Positions 25,121 to 35,010 of a stretch of 64,000 bases of DNA are shown one piece after another. How positions within the stretch are numbered: the stretch's first letter is position 1; the number at the start of each line of letters is the position of its first letter. The notes beneath the pieces were generated by a model. That model saw nothing but the letters and a program-made list of their open reading frames with translations, did not search any database and was not told the origin of the DNA. The stretch covers positions 184,046,106 to 184,110,105 of the forward strand of contig CM077115.1 of NCBI GenBank assembly GCA_039619475.1, written 5' to 3'. A program made the translations under genes and the position numbers. The DNA is from Icerya purchasi (Eukaryota; Arthropoda; Insecta; Hemiptera; Monophlebidae).

Positions 25121-26438
25121 TTATTGTGTTTGTGTGTCTGACTCGTATGTAGATCCGTATTCATCTGTTTTGTTATCAGACAATTCTTCTTTATTTGAAT
25201 CGACGTGTTGGTTTATTAGTTTTTTCCTTAATTTAGTGAATCTGGTTTTCATTGTTCTAGTTTTTATGAGCGGGTAGTTTTGTTCCAAAATTTGAATTAC
25301 TGCTTCAATATTCTCGGTGAACTGTAAAACCGTTTCGAGAGGGTTTCTTTGGCCTTTGACCATGTCCATCATTAGCCGGAAGTTTGCGAAAGAAATAGGA
25401 TATTCATTCTCTTTCAATTTATAGTTTTCTTCGATGGGTTTGAGTAGTTCAGTTATCGAAGTGGGATCCTCTTCAATTTTCATTTTTTTGGTTTTTTTCT
25501 GTTTCTTCTGGGGCGACGTAATAGAAATTGGTAGATTCATTGCTGATTCGGAATGGTTTAATTTTACTAGTTTATTTTCAATACTCTCTGTGGGAGTCGG
25601 TTGTTGATGGATAACCTTTACTTCATTATCGATATTACCTGAACTATTTAACGATGTGGTATCGGATGGAGGTGGTCTCTTTTTAGAGCGGTTTGTGGGT
25701 GTTATAATCTCTTTGGTTTCATCAACGATATCCATGCTTGTATTGTTTTCGGGTAGGGTTTGTGATTCGTCTTTTTCGTCTTGATTGTTGTAGGAGAATT
25801 CGCAGTTTTGAGAAGTATGCCCGAATTGATGGCACACGTAACATTTCGCTTGGGCATCATTGAAGAATACCCGGTAGTTTTCATCATCATATGTGATAAT
25901 TTGCGAGAGAGGTAGTTTTTCAGACTTTTCTAGCGGAATGTAGACGAATCGTTTCTCAGAGAGGAGGTTTGTTAGTCCTTCTTCTTGGTGTTAGTCGGAG
26001 AAATTTCATTTGCGAAAGAGGAGCAACACCATGCGATTTCATCAGTTTTATTATCTCTTCGTGTGGTACGTGTGGAGGTACGTTGGTGATTATTATTTTT
26101 TTATCATTTCGTTCTTGGATGTACCATCTAGATTTAATTTGTTTGTGTACTACTTCAATTTCGCCACCGTCGTTCATGAATTTTTCGGCAATTTCTCTGG
26201 TTTTGATGTACATTCTAATGCGGTCTTTTGAAATTTTCATGCAGTGAAGTATATTACCTGCTCCACCGATTTTGTCTCCTACTTTCCTTGCGTAGTATGT
26301 TGCCGGGACTCCGATGATGTAAGGAAAGATACTAGCTTGATGTTTAGAGGGAAAAGTATCAACTTTGAGAATAGCAGAGAAGGTTTTACGGTTTGATTCC
26401 GGTCTGTAGTCAGAATTGGATCCAGTTTGAGTTGTCAT
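25121..26438 (-). pseudogene. LINE ORF1 (gag-like RNA-binding protein), one frameshift
   Basis: Frame one (26438-25956) begins MTTQTGSNSDYRPES and holds an RRM-like region with the stretch KIIITNVPPHVPHEEIIKLM, typical of the gag-like ORF1 of Jockey/I elements. After a shift near 25965 the second frame runs on through a zinc knuckle, CHQFGHTSQNC, then a low-complexity charged tail (KKQKKTKKMK) to the stop at 25121. The combined length is about 440 residues. ORF1 proteins coat the element RNA. About 205 bp separates its stop from ORF2. Confidence 0.8.
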
Positions 26439-26713
26439 TGTCTATGGAACTCCGGCTCGGTCCAGCCAAGACCGGCGCGAAAGGGAAGATCGTAGTACTT
26501 ACGGTAAAAATAACCGATTGTACCACTACAACGATAGAGAACGGTAAAGATTTTGTAATAAATATGGTACTTACGATTTGTTAATCGATTTATTCAGTTG
26601 CGACGTTAAAGATTTTATCTGCGACGCGTTAGCGATAACATAGAATACCACGAACCGTAGTGAACACGTTTACATCGTAACACGTTATCACAAAAATCGT
26701 TTGAAAAAAAATG

Positions 26714-26726
26714 AATATATAGTTTT
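26714..26726 (+). repeat. TSD at the 5' end of the nested LINE
   Basis: Exact copy of the 21071-21083 13-mer. The sequence continues into the LTR-like repeat, whose paralog near 34893-34910 represents an empty site. Confidence 0.8.
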
Positions 26727-27552
26727 GTTTTTCAAAAATTTACATTACACATTTTCCTACGCATCAATTTGTCCTAACCGACGAGCCGATGAAAAGGCAC
26801 AACTAATAAATTTACAAATATACAAGTATAAAAAGGATTTTCTAAAAAAATCTAATGTAAAATTGTACATATCGCTGTTGTCAGCGGTGATCCGTGGTCC
26901 GTTGGAATGAGGCTCCTCCGATAACTTTCAGATAGCCGAAACTGATAATGGATGAAATCTGGTATGTTAAGATTTTGTTTTTGCTGAAGTATCGGATTAC
27001 TTTTTCCTTGGGACTTTAGATTTTTATGACAGTGTTTACCGAATCAGTTAGCACCGATAAAACGATTGACGACCTTTTTGTTATTAACATTTCTGCTACA
27101 AGAATGAGAGGTCAAAAACGATAATTTTGAAGAAAGGTAAAACAGCGACTGGGACTTTCTAACCACGGTCTCGAAACCGTGTCTCTTCGATCATTTCTTA
27201 TTTTTCTCGATAGTCAACCACAACCATTTATTCATTCCCGTCCGACACCGGGATCTCACGCACACACACATTTTCTCTCTCGGAATTTTTGTATTTCTGT
27301 TTTATTAATTTACAAAACTTATACAATATAAGATGCGCATTGCACGCGATTAAGATACATTTATTCGCGTCATTTACATAACCATTATTAAATACGCTAG
27401 TCTATAGAGACAGTTATACGGATGTTAATTTGAATAACATTTTCGAGACTTGCGGATTACGAATTCGGGTTTATTTCCATATACTTCACTAGGAAAAACA
27501 GAAAAAAAAAAAAAAAACAAAAACAAATCCCACACATACCAATATAGCTTTC

Positions 27553-27569
27553 ATATTAAGTAAGTATTA
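27553..27569 (+). repeat. Left direct repeat flanking the Penelope-like element
   Basis: ATATTAAGTAAGTATTA (17 nt) occurs here and again at 30535-30551, bracketing the whole inverted structure. It is best read as a target-site duplication. Confidence 0.8.
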
Positions 27570-27603
27570 AATGTAGGTGAATACATCCTGTTTGTTAAAA
27601 TGG

Positions 27604-28525
27604 TATAATAAAATAAACTTTAATAACAAACAATACAGATCAATAAATTAGATAAATACCTATTTAGAAACGTTTTCGGGCATAACCCATCATCAGCTAA
27701 CACTAACTTAAAGGAAACTTAAAACATACTGAAGTGAATATAGGGAATACATGTGTATATATAGTAGATGTAAAGAGGAATAAACATGGCAGGTATAAAA
27801 ATCTATAGGTTGAAAATGCTAATAATTAATATAAAATATAAAATAAAACAAGAAGACAAAAAGTTAAATTTTTATATTAAACAGTGGATTATTATTAATT
27901 ATTAGGTGTTTGGTCATTTAAAATATTATTTTTATATTTATTTATATAATAATTTTCTGCAATGTTCATATTATTACCTTTGTGATAAGTGGCCAGGATG
28001 GTTACAGTATTTTCTATTGAATTAGGTTTATGTTTATTTTTAATTAGATGTTCTGCGTAGGTTGATTTTTCTATTTCATTATAATTAAATGCTTTTATAT
28101 GTTCTTTATATCTGCAATTGATTTTTCGCCCTGTTTGACCAATGTATGATTTCTCACAATCAGTACAATTTATTTTATATATACCGCTATTTTCGTAAAT
28201 ATTATTATTTTTTAAATTTAAGGTGTTTATTTTATATTTTAAATTATTTTTAGTTTTGAATGCTACATTTAAACCTTGTTTTTTGAATAAATTGGTTAAT
28301 TTGTATATGTTATTGTTTATAAATGTGAATGTTATCCATCCTTTATTGTTAGTAGCATTATTGGCTCTTAATTTTTGTATATATTTTGATTTTGATTTTA
28401 TTTTGTGAATTAGTTTATCTATTATTTGTTCGTCATAACCATTATTTCTTGCCAAAGTCTTTAATATATTAATTTCTATTTGTTTTTTATTTATATTCAT
28501 GGGTGTAGTTAATAATCTATTTATT
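27604..28525 (-). repeat. Left arm of the Penelope-like inverted repeat
   Basis: Reverse complement of 29616-30537 with few mismatches. It contains the 3' third of the coding frame, the 3' UTR and the hammerhead-like motif. Confidence 0.85.
27667..27696 (-). ncRNA. Hammerhead-ribozyme-like motif, left arm
   Basis: On the minus strand the core CTGATGA (27696-27690) is followed by a stem-loop-capable TGGGTTATGCCC, then GAAA, then ACGTTTC. CUGAUGA, stem II, GAAA is the conserved hammerhead core. The palindromic AACGTT after GAA fits the very short stem III reported for minimal hammerheads in Penelope-like elements, which may act as dimers. Stem I pairing is not obvious by eye. The sequence is identical in the right arm. 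Confidence 0.55.
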
Positions 28526-29613
28526 GCAGTCATGAAGTAAGCATATTTATGTTGGTTTGGGTGATTTGATGTTTTATGAATTATATTATCAGTGGTGGTT
28601 TGTTTTCTATAAATATTATATGTTAACTTATCATTTGATTTTATTATTGTTATATCTAAGAAATTTATTTTGTTATTTTCTTCTTTTTCCATAGTATAAT
28701 GAATATTTTTGTGAATTTTATTTAAATCACTTAGAATGTCATTTTCAGTATTACTACTATTTTCATCAAAAATTAGTAGTGTATCATCTACATATCTAAT
28801 ATAAGATTTAATATTGTATTTTTGTATTATATTTTCCATGTATATTTCTTCTAAATTTTGTAGAAAGATTTCACTTAAAATACCTGACAAAGGTGAGCCC
28901 ATAGCTAATCCATTATTTTGTATATACATGGAGTTATTAAAATTAAAGTAATTTTGCTCTGTAACAGTTTTAATTATTTGGATTAATTGATTACAAAAAA
29001 TATTATTCTTTAACTTATTTACAGATTTTTTAATTATATCTATGGTTTCATTTATAGGTATATTTGTATAAAGGTTTGTTATATCATAAGAAATTAATTT
29101 AGTTTTGTTATTAATTTTTATATTTTTTAATTTATCAAAAACATCCAATCTGTTTCTAATAGTATATTTATTATTAATTGATATATTAGTTTTTAATATT
29201 TTAGTTATTAATTTTGAGATTTTATAAGAAGGTGCACTAGTATAATTTATTAGTGGTCTTATAGGAGCATTATTTTTATGTATTTTTATTAAAGGGTTAA
29301 GAGTTGGTGCTTTTGGGTTCATATTTATTAAATATTTAGCTTCATTATTATTTATTATTATATCAGATTCTTTTATTATTTTCCTTATTTTTATTTGATA
29401 TTTATTAGTGGGGTCTGTTTTTATTAATTGTATATTATTTTCTTTTAAAAAATTTTCAGTTTTTTGGATGATTTCATTTTTATTGATGATTACTAAACTG
29501 TTTCCCTTATCTGCTTTTACAATGACTGCATTGTTTTGTTTTAATTTACTATTGATATTTTTAATTGTGTTTTGTATGTTTAAATGTTCTGTATTTGTTT
29601 CATTTTTCTTCTT
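27895..29613 (-). CDS. Penelope-like RT with GIY-YIG endonuclease (5'-truncated)
   Basis: An open frame of 572 codons without stops, starting at the arm junction (an upstream TAG lies at 29616-29614) and ending at 27895. There is no native start because the element is 5'-truncated; an internal Met lies at 29322. Upstream of it is a block NNAVIVKADKGNSLVIINK typical of Penelope RT N-termini. Numbering from that Met: SYDITNLYTNIP (about 78-89, first catalytic Asp), GLAMGSPLSGILSE (138-151), YVDD (177-180), then a linker and a GIY-YIG nuclease. The nuclease has GIY (380-382), CTDC (386-389), YIG (393-395), GRKINCRYKEH (398-408) and AENYY (455-459, candidate metal-binding Glu). All key residues are present. 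The nuclease cuts the target and the RT copies the element RNA. Expression is unlikely without the missing 5' part. Confidence 0.85.
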   Translation of the reverse strand, partial: KKKNETNTEHLNIQNTIKNINSKLKQNNAVIVKADKGNSLVIINKNEIIQKTENFLKENNIQLIKTDPTNKYQIKIRKIIKESDIIINNNEAKYLINMNPKAPTLNPLIKIHKNNAPIRPLINYTSAPSYKISKLITKILKTNISINNKYTIRNRLDVFDKLKNIKINNKTKLISYDITNLYTNIPINETIDIIKKSVNKLKNNIFCNQLIQIIKTVTEQNYFNFNNSMYIQNNGLAMGSPLSGILSEIFLQNLEEIYMENIIQKYNIKSYIRYVDDTLLIFDENSSNTENDILSDLNKIHKNIHYTMEKEENNKINFLDITIIKSNDKLTYNIYRKQTTTDNIIHKTSNHPNQHKYAYFMTAINRLLTTPMNINKKQIEINILKTLARNNGYDEQIIDKLIHKIKSKSKYIQKLRANNATNNKGWITFTFINNNIYKLTNLFKKQGLNVAFKTKNNLKYKINTLNLKNNNIYENSGIYKINCTDCEKSYIGQTGRKINCRYKEHIKAFNYNEIEKSTYAEHLIKNKHKPNSIENTVTILATYHKGNNMNIAENYYINKYKNNILNDQTPNN

Positions 29614-29615
29614 CT

Positions 29616-30246
29616 AATAAATAGATTATTAACTACACCCAAGAATATAAATAAAAAACAAATAGAAATTAATATATTAAAGACTTTGGCAAGAAATAAT
29701 GGTTATGACGAACAAATAATAGATAAACTAATTCACAAAATAAAATCAAAATCAAAATATATACAAAAATTAAGAGTCAATAATGCTACTAACAATAAAG
29801 GATGGATAACATTCACATTTATAAACAATAACATATACAAATTAACCAATTTATTCAAAAAACAAGGTTTAAATGTAGCATTCAAAACTAAAAATAATTT
29901 AAAATATAAAATAAACACCTTAAATTTAAAAAATAATAATATTTACGAAAATAGCGGTATATATAAAATAAATTGTACTGATTGTGAGAAATCATACATT
30001 GGTCAAACAGGGCGAAAAATCAATTGCAGATATAAAGAACATATAAAAGCATTTAATAATAATGAAATAGAAAAATCAACCTATGCAGAACATTTAATTA
30101 AAAATAAACATAAACCAAATTCAATAGAAAATACTGTAACCATCCTGACCACTTATCACAAAGGTAATAATATGAACATTGCAGAAAATTATTATATAAA
30201 TAAATATAAAAATTATATTTTAAATGACCAAACACCTAATAATTAA
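29616..30246 (+). pseudogene. Second Penelope-like copy: endonuclease half only
   Basis: The + frame repeats the last 200 or so residues of the minus-strand protein, from INRLLTTP to the final QTPNN. It includes the complete GIY-YIG block (GIYKINCTDCEKSYIGQTGR). About five amino-acid differences separate the two arms (Met/Lys, Ala/Val, Tyr/Asn, Ala/Thr, Asn/Tyr), in line with near-identity at DNA level. The RT catalytic part is missing. The first residues of the + frame, from about 29584, lie in the antisense of the other copy and are not part of a native protein. Confidence 0.85.
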
Positions 30247-30444
30247 TAATAATCCACTGTTTAATATAAAAATTTAACTTTTTGTCTTCTTGTTTTATTT
30301 TATATTTTATATTAATTATTAGCATTTTCAACCTATAGATTTTTATACCTGCCATGTTTATTCCTCTTTACATCTACTATATATACACATGTATTCCCTA
30401 TATTCACTTCAGTATGTTTTAAGTTTCCTTTAAGTTAGTGTTAG

Positions 30445-30474
30445 CTGATGATGGGTTATGCCCGAAAACGTTTC
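30445..30474 (+). ncRNA. Hammerhead-ribozyme-like motif, right arm
   Basis: CTGATGA (30445-30451), TGGGTTATGCCC (stem II with a UUAUG-type loop), GAAA (30464-30467), ACGTTTC (to 30474). It is identical to the left-arm motif but on the opposite strand, so each copy's 3' region carries one. Confidence 0.55.
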
Positions 30475-30534
30475 TAAATAGGTATTTATCTAATTTATTG
30501 ATCTATATTGTTTGTTATTAAAGTTTATTTTATT

Positions 30535-30551
30535 ATATTAAGTAAGTATTA
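30535..30551 (+). repeat. Right direct repeat flanking the Penelope-like element
   Basis: Exact 17-nt copy of 27553-27569. Confidence 0.8.
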
Positions 30552-33180
30552 TTTCTGTATTCTTAACTCGTCTGGAAGTTCAGAATAGATCCGAACAAAG
30601 GCTGGTCATTCTTGCTAGACCGTGTACTTAATTTATATTATTTTCGCGAATAAATTAATTTTAACTTTATTACCGATGTTATTGTTTTAATTTCATTATT
30701 AAACTGATGAGGATAAAAAGCTGGTTTGCTGAAAATGATCTTGAAAGCTATCGAACTTTCGATAACTAAAACAAATAATAATATTTATATTAAACAAGCA
30801 ATCTCTTCTCGGTTTGAATAAGAATTTTGTCTTATCAGATGTTATTGAGAAAAAAGTCACGTGAAAATGAACGATTAACCGTTATAATTATACTTGATTT
30901 TGCGCGCGCCATAACCATTTATACGTGTCCTTGTTGTGCAGGTGCTTATGGTAATTCTACACTGGTAAGGTTATGCTTGAAACTTATTTCAGTCGCTCGT
31001 AACCATCGCGAAGACACAGAAGTAGTCTAGACGTATACTTTTGCTTGTTTGTGTATGATCTGTGGGCATCACGTTGTTTTATGTGTTTTATTTTACTTCG
31101 GGAAACCTTAAAATCGCTTTTACAAATAAAAAAGTGAATTTGTCTAATATACTTTCTATAGAGGAGTACCGTTTATTATTTAACCATTTAATTACTTAAA
31201 AATAATAAAACGAAAAGAAGAAAAAAATAGATAATTATATCAAACAGCGCTGTCCGCATATGGTGTAGAGGTATCGAATAAAAGCTTGGTTTGCTCTTCG
31301 TATATTAATAAGCAAAAGTTTAACGAATTGAAAAAGCAATACAGAGAATTCCGAAGTGAAGGCCAACATACGAAACAGTCAAAATAAATTCAATCTAGAC
31401 CACTAATTTTCCGTTATTTTAATAAAAAAGAATTTACTGTAAACATGAAAATGGTTTATTTTAACGCATTAATTTTGATTCACATATAAATGTATTATTG
31501 TCATTTGATGCATTATTTTTTTATAATATTACATTGAGTGAAGTGTCGTGTAATCGAATTTTTATTAACTCTTAGCTTTATTAAATACGAACGCGGGGCA
31601 AATATAATTTTTATTATTCAATTACCATCTTAAAATTTTCTTTGCGACTGAATTTCACCTAAGAGAAAAGCTTTCACTATTTCTATCGTCGTGTTAAAAA
31701 TTAATCGTAGCAATGAAATATATATGGTTCTTGTAATCGGAACTAGTCAGCAAATATTTACATATTAATTAATCGTGAATTGTGTTTTTACGGGTCTTAT
31801 TAAAATTTAGTCTATAAAAGATATGATTCTAAAAAAAAAAAAATTTAATTTTTCTCAGAAGTTTCATACGCCATGGAGTTGAAGTGTATTCGGCTTTTAT
31901 AAGAGTACGTTTAGAACTTAAAAATAACGACAAAAGAATGTACTGTAATTATCAAACACTTCCATTGATAATTATTGTTTACGATTACACTTGATGCCGC
32001 TGTTACAGTTTATCACGAAGCAACTGTCCGATACGCAATTACTTTTCTTTAAAATGTAACCCAGCAGACTTAAAAAGCTATTCAGTTTTTTTATTTAATG
32101 GAATAGTTAATTCCAGGATTTGGTCTGTGATTTATTTAAGTTCTTCAACACCGGCATTTAAATCTGACGACAAATGTCTAATTGAAAATTACAAGCCTCC
32201 ACCACTAATCTTCTCCGACTAAAATTCTAGAAACGATGGACATTAGATTAAGAATTTCTGTATACTTTTATAATACAAATTAGTATTTTGTTTTGTTCCG
32301 CCTTTACCGCCTTTACCGCCTTTACCGAATTCGATTAATTAACACTCGGCATTGAAATGTTAATTCGTATAGGTGATTTAATTTCGACGTCCTCTCATTA
32401 ATTCGGCCTTTCGGCGCGACTGAAACGCCATCTCGCGTTGTCCGGATTCGTACGTCGAGTTTATCGATTGCGGTTATTTCAATTTTTGGCGTAGATAAAT
32501 AATTTTTAACTTCCAACGTTATTCGAATTGCGGAAAATCAAATCGGTCGTTATGAGTTGCTTCAGCGCAAGCACAACCAATCACGCTGTAGGGTGAGTGC
32601 GTCCGTTTATATTTACACCCCCCGTCGAATTATCATCTCTCGAGTCAGTCACGACAGTCGACAATTACCCAAAGTTCCGGTTTCGGCAGAGTTGGTCCAG
32701 TTATCGCTCTACCTAGCCTCAGCATAGTGCTGCAGATGCAATTCGTCAATGCTGCATTCGGTATAGGAACGCTTAACAATTCCGAAATGGGAATAATCCG
32801 ATACAGCATGAATTTGTATCTGAAAAATCAGCTACAAAAACCTTACTATTTACGTTCAAAGCGAATAAGCTGCAAATCAAGTTGATAGCATTTACAAATT
32901 TGGTAAGGTAAAAGTCATCTTAGACTACTGAATGAATTGTATAGAATATACGGAGTCTAGTTTTCCATTCGTATTCACGCCGACGTAAGTGTGTTGTGTG
33001 GTTTATAATGATTGTCACTCACGCGAATATGTTCCGCTGTACGGCAGAGATGCAATTTGAGGACTACGTTTTAATCTTTACAAAAGGATATTGCGGAAAG
33101 TTTGTGTCGAGAATTTATTTTATTTGAACTCACACAATCCGCTTCTAATTGCATTGCACTACAAGATGATCTAAAAATCT
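30552..33180. other. No supported gene
   Basis: Mostly AT-rich. A GC-richer island at about 32390-32760 has a CCAAT (near 32577), a TTTATATTTA (32606-32615) and an arthropod-type initiator TCAGTC (32645-32650), but no coding exon could be recognised beside it. Frames in it are short and lack motifs. Confidence 0.4.
32298..32327. repeat. 9-bp tandem repeat (CCGCCTTTA)n
   Basis: Three perfect units plus a partial fourth. Unusually GC-rich for this window. Confidence 0.9.
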
Positions 33181-33199
33181 GGAGAGATGGAAAAACAAG

Positions 33200-33656
33200 G
33201 TTAAAATTTGGTTGATAGCATGGTGTAAAGAGCGATAGAAATAGTAACAAAAAAAGAAAAAGTATCGTAATGCTAGTAATATAATCAATTATAACATTGA
33301 CGTTGACATGAGATTACTAACACTACTTTTAAGCTGCTAATGAGAGAGTGGTAGTTGTATAAAAATTATATTGTATTATTGTAATATATGTAAGTGTTAT
33401 CATATTAAGGTATTGTAATAGGAAATATTATTTCAGATGATGGTGTATAATTGTAATATTAAATAATGAGAGTGTGGATTTTGTTTAGTATTACTTAATA
33501 TATAAGTTAACACTTTTTATGCTGTAACAGAAAGTAGTACTTAAGTTAAGTTAATATTGTACAAATAAATGATATAATTATGTTGGGAACCCACAGACGG
33601 GCTAGTGCCCCCTTGTGGGACCCGCAAATTATTAAAAAGAAGAAAAAAAAAAAAAA
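33200..33656 (+). mobile_element. LINE 3' UTR with poly-A (family Y, copy 1)
   Basis: The last 80 nt or so, from TAAATGATATAATTATGTTG through a CCCACAGACGG block and GTGGGACCCGCAAATTATT to poly-A (about 33643-33656), match the reverse complement of 62668-62770. There the same 3' end belongs to a copy with RT coding sequence upstream. This copy is non-coding and probably 5'-truncated within the 3' UTR. The upstream boundary is uncertain and no TSD was found. Confidence 0.6.
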
Positions 33657-34229
33657 TTTCTTGGAATGAAAAAAAAACAAAAGCTTCCATTTAATTTCAA
33701 CAAGTGCCTGAAAATAACATTCGGTCAGAACAAAAGAAAATGTGCGTTTCACTATAATGTAATAACTTCGTAGTGTAATGAGTTTTATGCGCTATCTCGA
33801 GGTGCATGATAATATCAGTTTCTTCTTCTACCGTACAAACCGCATTACTAGACAAGCATAGAGAAATCTGGGTTATAAGAAATCGCAAAACCTAAATGCA
33901 TCGGCAGTTATAGCTCTAAACAGTAACCTTATTTGTCCTAATTTGGAATACTGTTCGACCATCCGAAATTTTAAAATCGGAAAAATTTGATCTGAACTTA
34001 TAAAGTAATCTCTTATATTATTCGGCTGTAACCACCAATGAAAATCGTAAAACAATGAAAATCGAATTACACTATGTGACTTAATGAGATTTAAAACGTT
34101 ATCTAATGTGCAGAAAAAAAAAACCTTAATTCGAAACTTGACTTTATTTAATCATACCATTTTTTCCCGGAAGTTGGGTGTAATTAATGACTATAAGCAA
34201 GTACTTTTTTTAATCGAACATTTACATGT

Positions 34230-35010
34230 ACACTATATATTGTATTGCAATGCGCACATTATACATAGTATAAATAAATAAAATACATTAAAAATAAAAA
34301 TACAAAGATTCCCGAAAACGCGGTGAGAGAATGCGTGAAATCCTAATGACAGTCAGGGATGATTAGAGGCTATCACGTAATTACAAATGGTTGTGATCGG
34401 CTATCGAGAAAACAAAGGAAGAGATGATCGAAAAGACACGATTTCGAGACCGTGATTAGAAAGTCCCAGTCGCTGTTTTACCTTTCTCCAAAATTATTGT
34501 TTTTGGCTTCTCTCATTCGTGGAAGAAATATTACTCGTAAAAAGAAAAAAAAGTTATTCGATTGGGTCGAAAAAAAGTTTGACGTTGAAGTCCCGAGTAA
34601 TAAACACATGAACTTCAGCGCAGAAACAAAATCTCCCCACATATCGAGTTAAAGGATTCCAACATATAGCCGATCGCAGCCTCGATCACCCGAAAGACAC
34701 CGTCAATTCAAAGGACTACAGATCACTGCCGAAAATACTGCGCTATGTATAATTTTATATTCGATTTTTAAATAATCCTTTTCATACTTGCGTGTTTGTG
34801 AATTTATTATTAGTCGTGTTGTTTTTTCAGCGACCGACCGGTTAAGAATAATTGGTGTGGGCAAGTGGATATAAAACCTAAATTTTAAATATAACTATGT
34901 ATATACTATTTTTTAACAATAATAATAATAATTTAATAATATAATTTCACGTCCATCATATTTACGAAGTCGTGGGGGGGCACTCGCTGACGGCATAACA
35001 AGACAATAAC
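34230..35010 (+). mobile_element. LTR-like repeat copy 1 (uninterrupted)
   Basis: Paralog of the split repeat at 20985-27360. It shares GCAATGCGCA (34248), TATAAATA (about 34270), an AAGACACGATTTCGAGACCG block, TTAGAAAGTCCCAGTCGC, TGTTTTACCTTTC, AATTTAATAATATAATTTCA and a GTCGTGGGGGG block, ending near GACGGCATAACA. A TG...CA-type terminus (TGTTATGCC on the minus strand) and a TATA-like box fit an LTR, but a primer-binding site or coding region was not identified. An open frame at 34452-34652 has no motif and is probably chance. Boundaries are approximate. Confidence 0.55.

Larger units (their letters stand above)
21084..26713 (-). mobile_element. Near full-length I/Jockey-superfamily LINE
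   Basis: This minus-strand element of about 5.6 kb has a 5' UTR of about 275 bp (26439-26713), ORF1 with an RNA-binding region and CCHC zinc knuckle, then ORF2 with APE-like endonuclease, RT and RNase H domains with a CCHC tail, a short 3' UTR, and an A18 tail (T run at 21080-21097). A 13-bp TSD bounds it. The presence of RNase H favours an I-like rather than a strict Jockey clade. ORF1 carries one apparent frameshift and ORF2 about four, with otherwise long uninterrupted frames. This points to a fairly young copy, or a younger one still if some shifts are assembly errors. As sequenced it cannot make intact proteins. Confidence 0.9.
20985..27360 (-). mobile_element. LTR-like repeat copy 2, split by a nested LINE
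   Basis: The two outer parts, 20985-21083 and 26714-27360, read on the minus strand in one piece align along their length with 34230-35010 on +. Landmarks are GCAATGCGCAT, a GAGACACGGTTTCGAGACCG block, TTAGAAAGTCCCAGTCGC, TGTTTTACCTTTC, a TAATTTAATAATATAATTT block and CACGGCCTTG. On + the low-coordinate end reads TGTTACGCCCTCAGGG, a TG start as expected for an LTR. The 5.6-kb LINE is inserted inside. No coding region was recognised, so it may be a solo LTR or a non-autonomous element. The outer boundaries are approximate. Confidence 0.6.
27570..30534 (-). mobile_element. Penelope-like element, hairpin (head-to-head) arrangement
   Basis: A minus-strand copy (29613 down to 27604) encodes RT plus GIY-YIG endonuclease. 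A second, 5'-truncated copy on + begins at 29616 and runs outward to about 30534. The arms, 27604-28525 and 29616-30537, are nearly identical inverted repeats, with about 1.1 kb of single-copy RT sequence between. The left end carries an extra 34 nt (27570-27603) before the TSD; short asymmetric extensions are known in Penelope elements. A 17-bp TSD flanks the entire unit, so both copies were inserted in one event or rearranged during it. Partial inverted copies joined to a longer copy are a known Penelope-like habit. Confidence 0.85.
29616..30537 (+). repeat. Right arm of the Penelope-like inverted repeat
   Basis: Inverted partner of 27604-28525. The arm junction at 29616 abuts the 5' truncation point of the longer copy. 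Confidence 0.85.
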
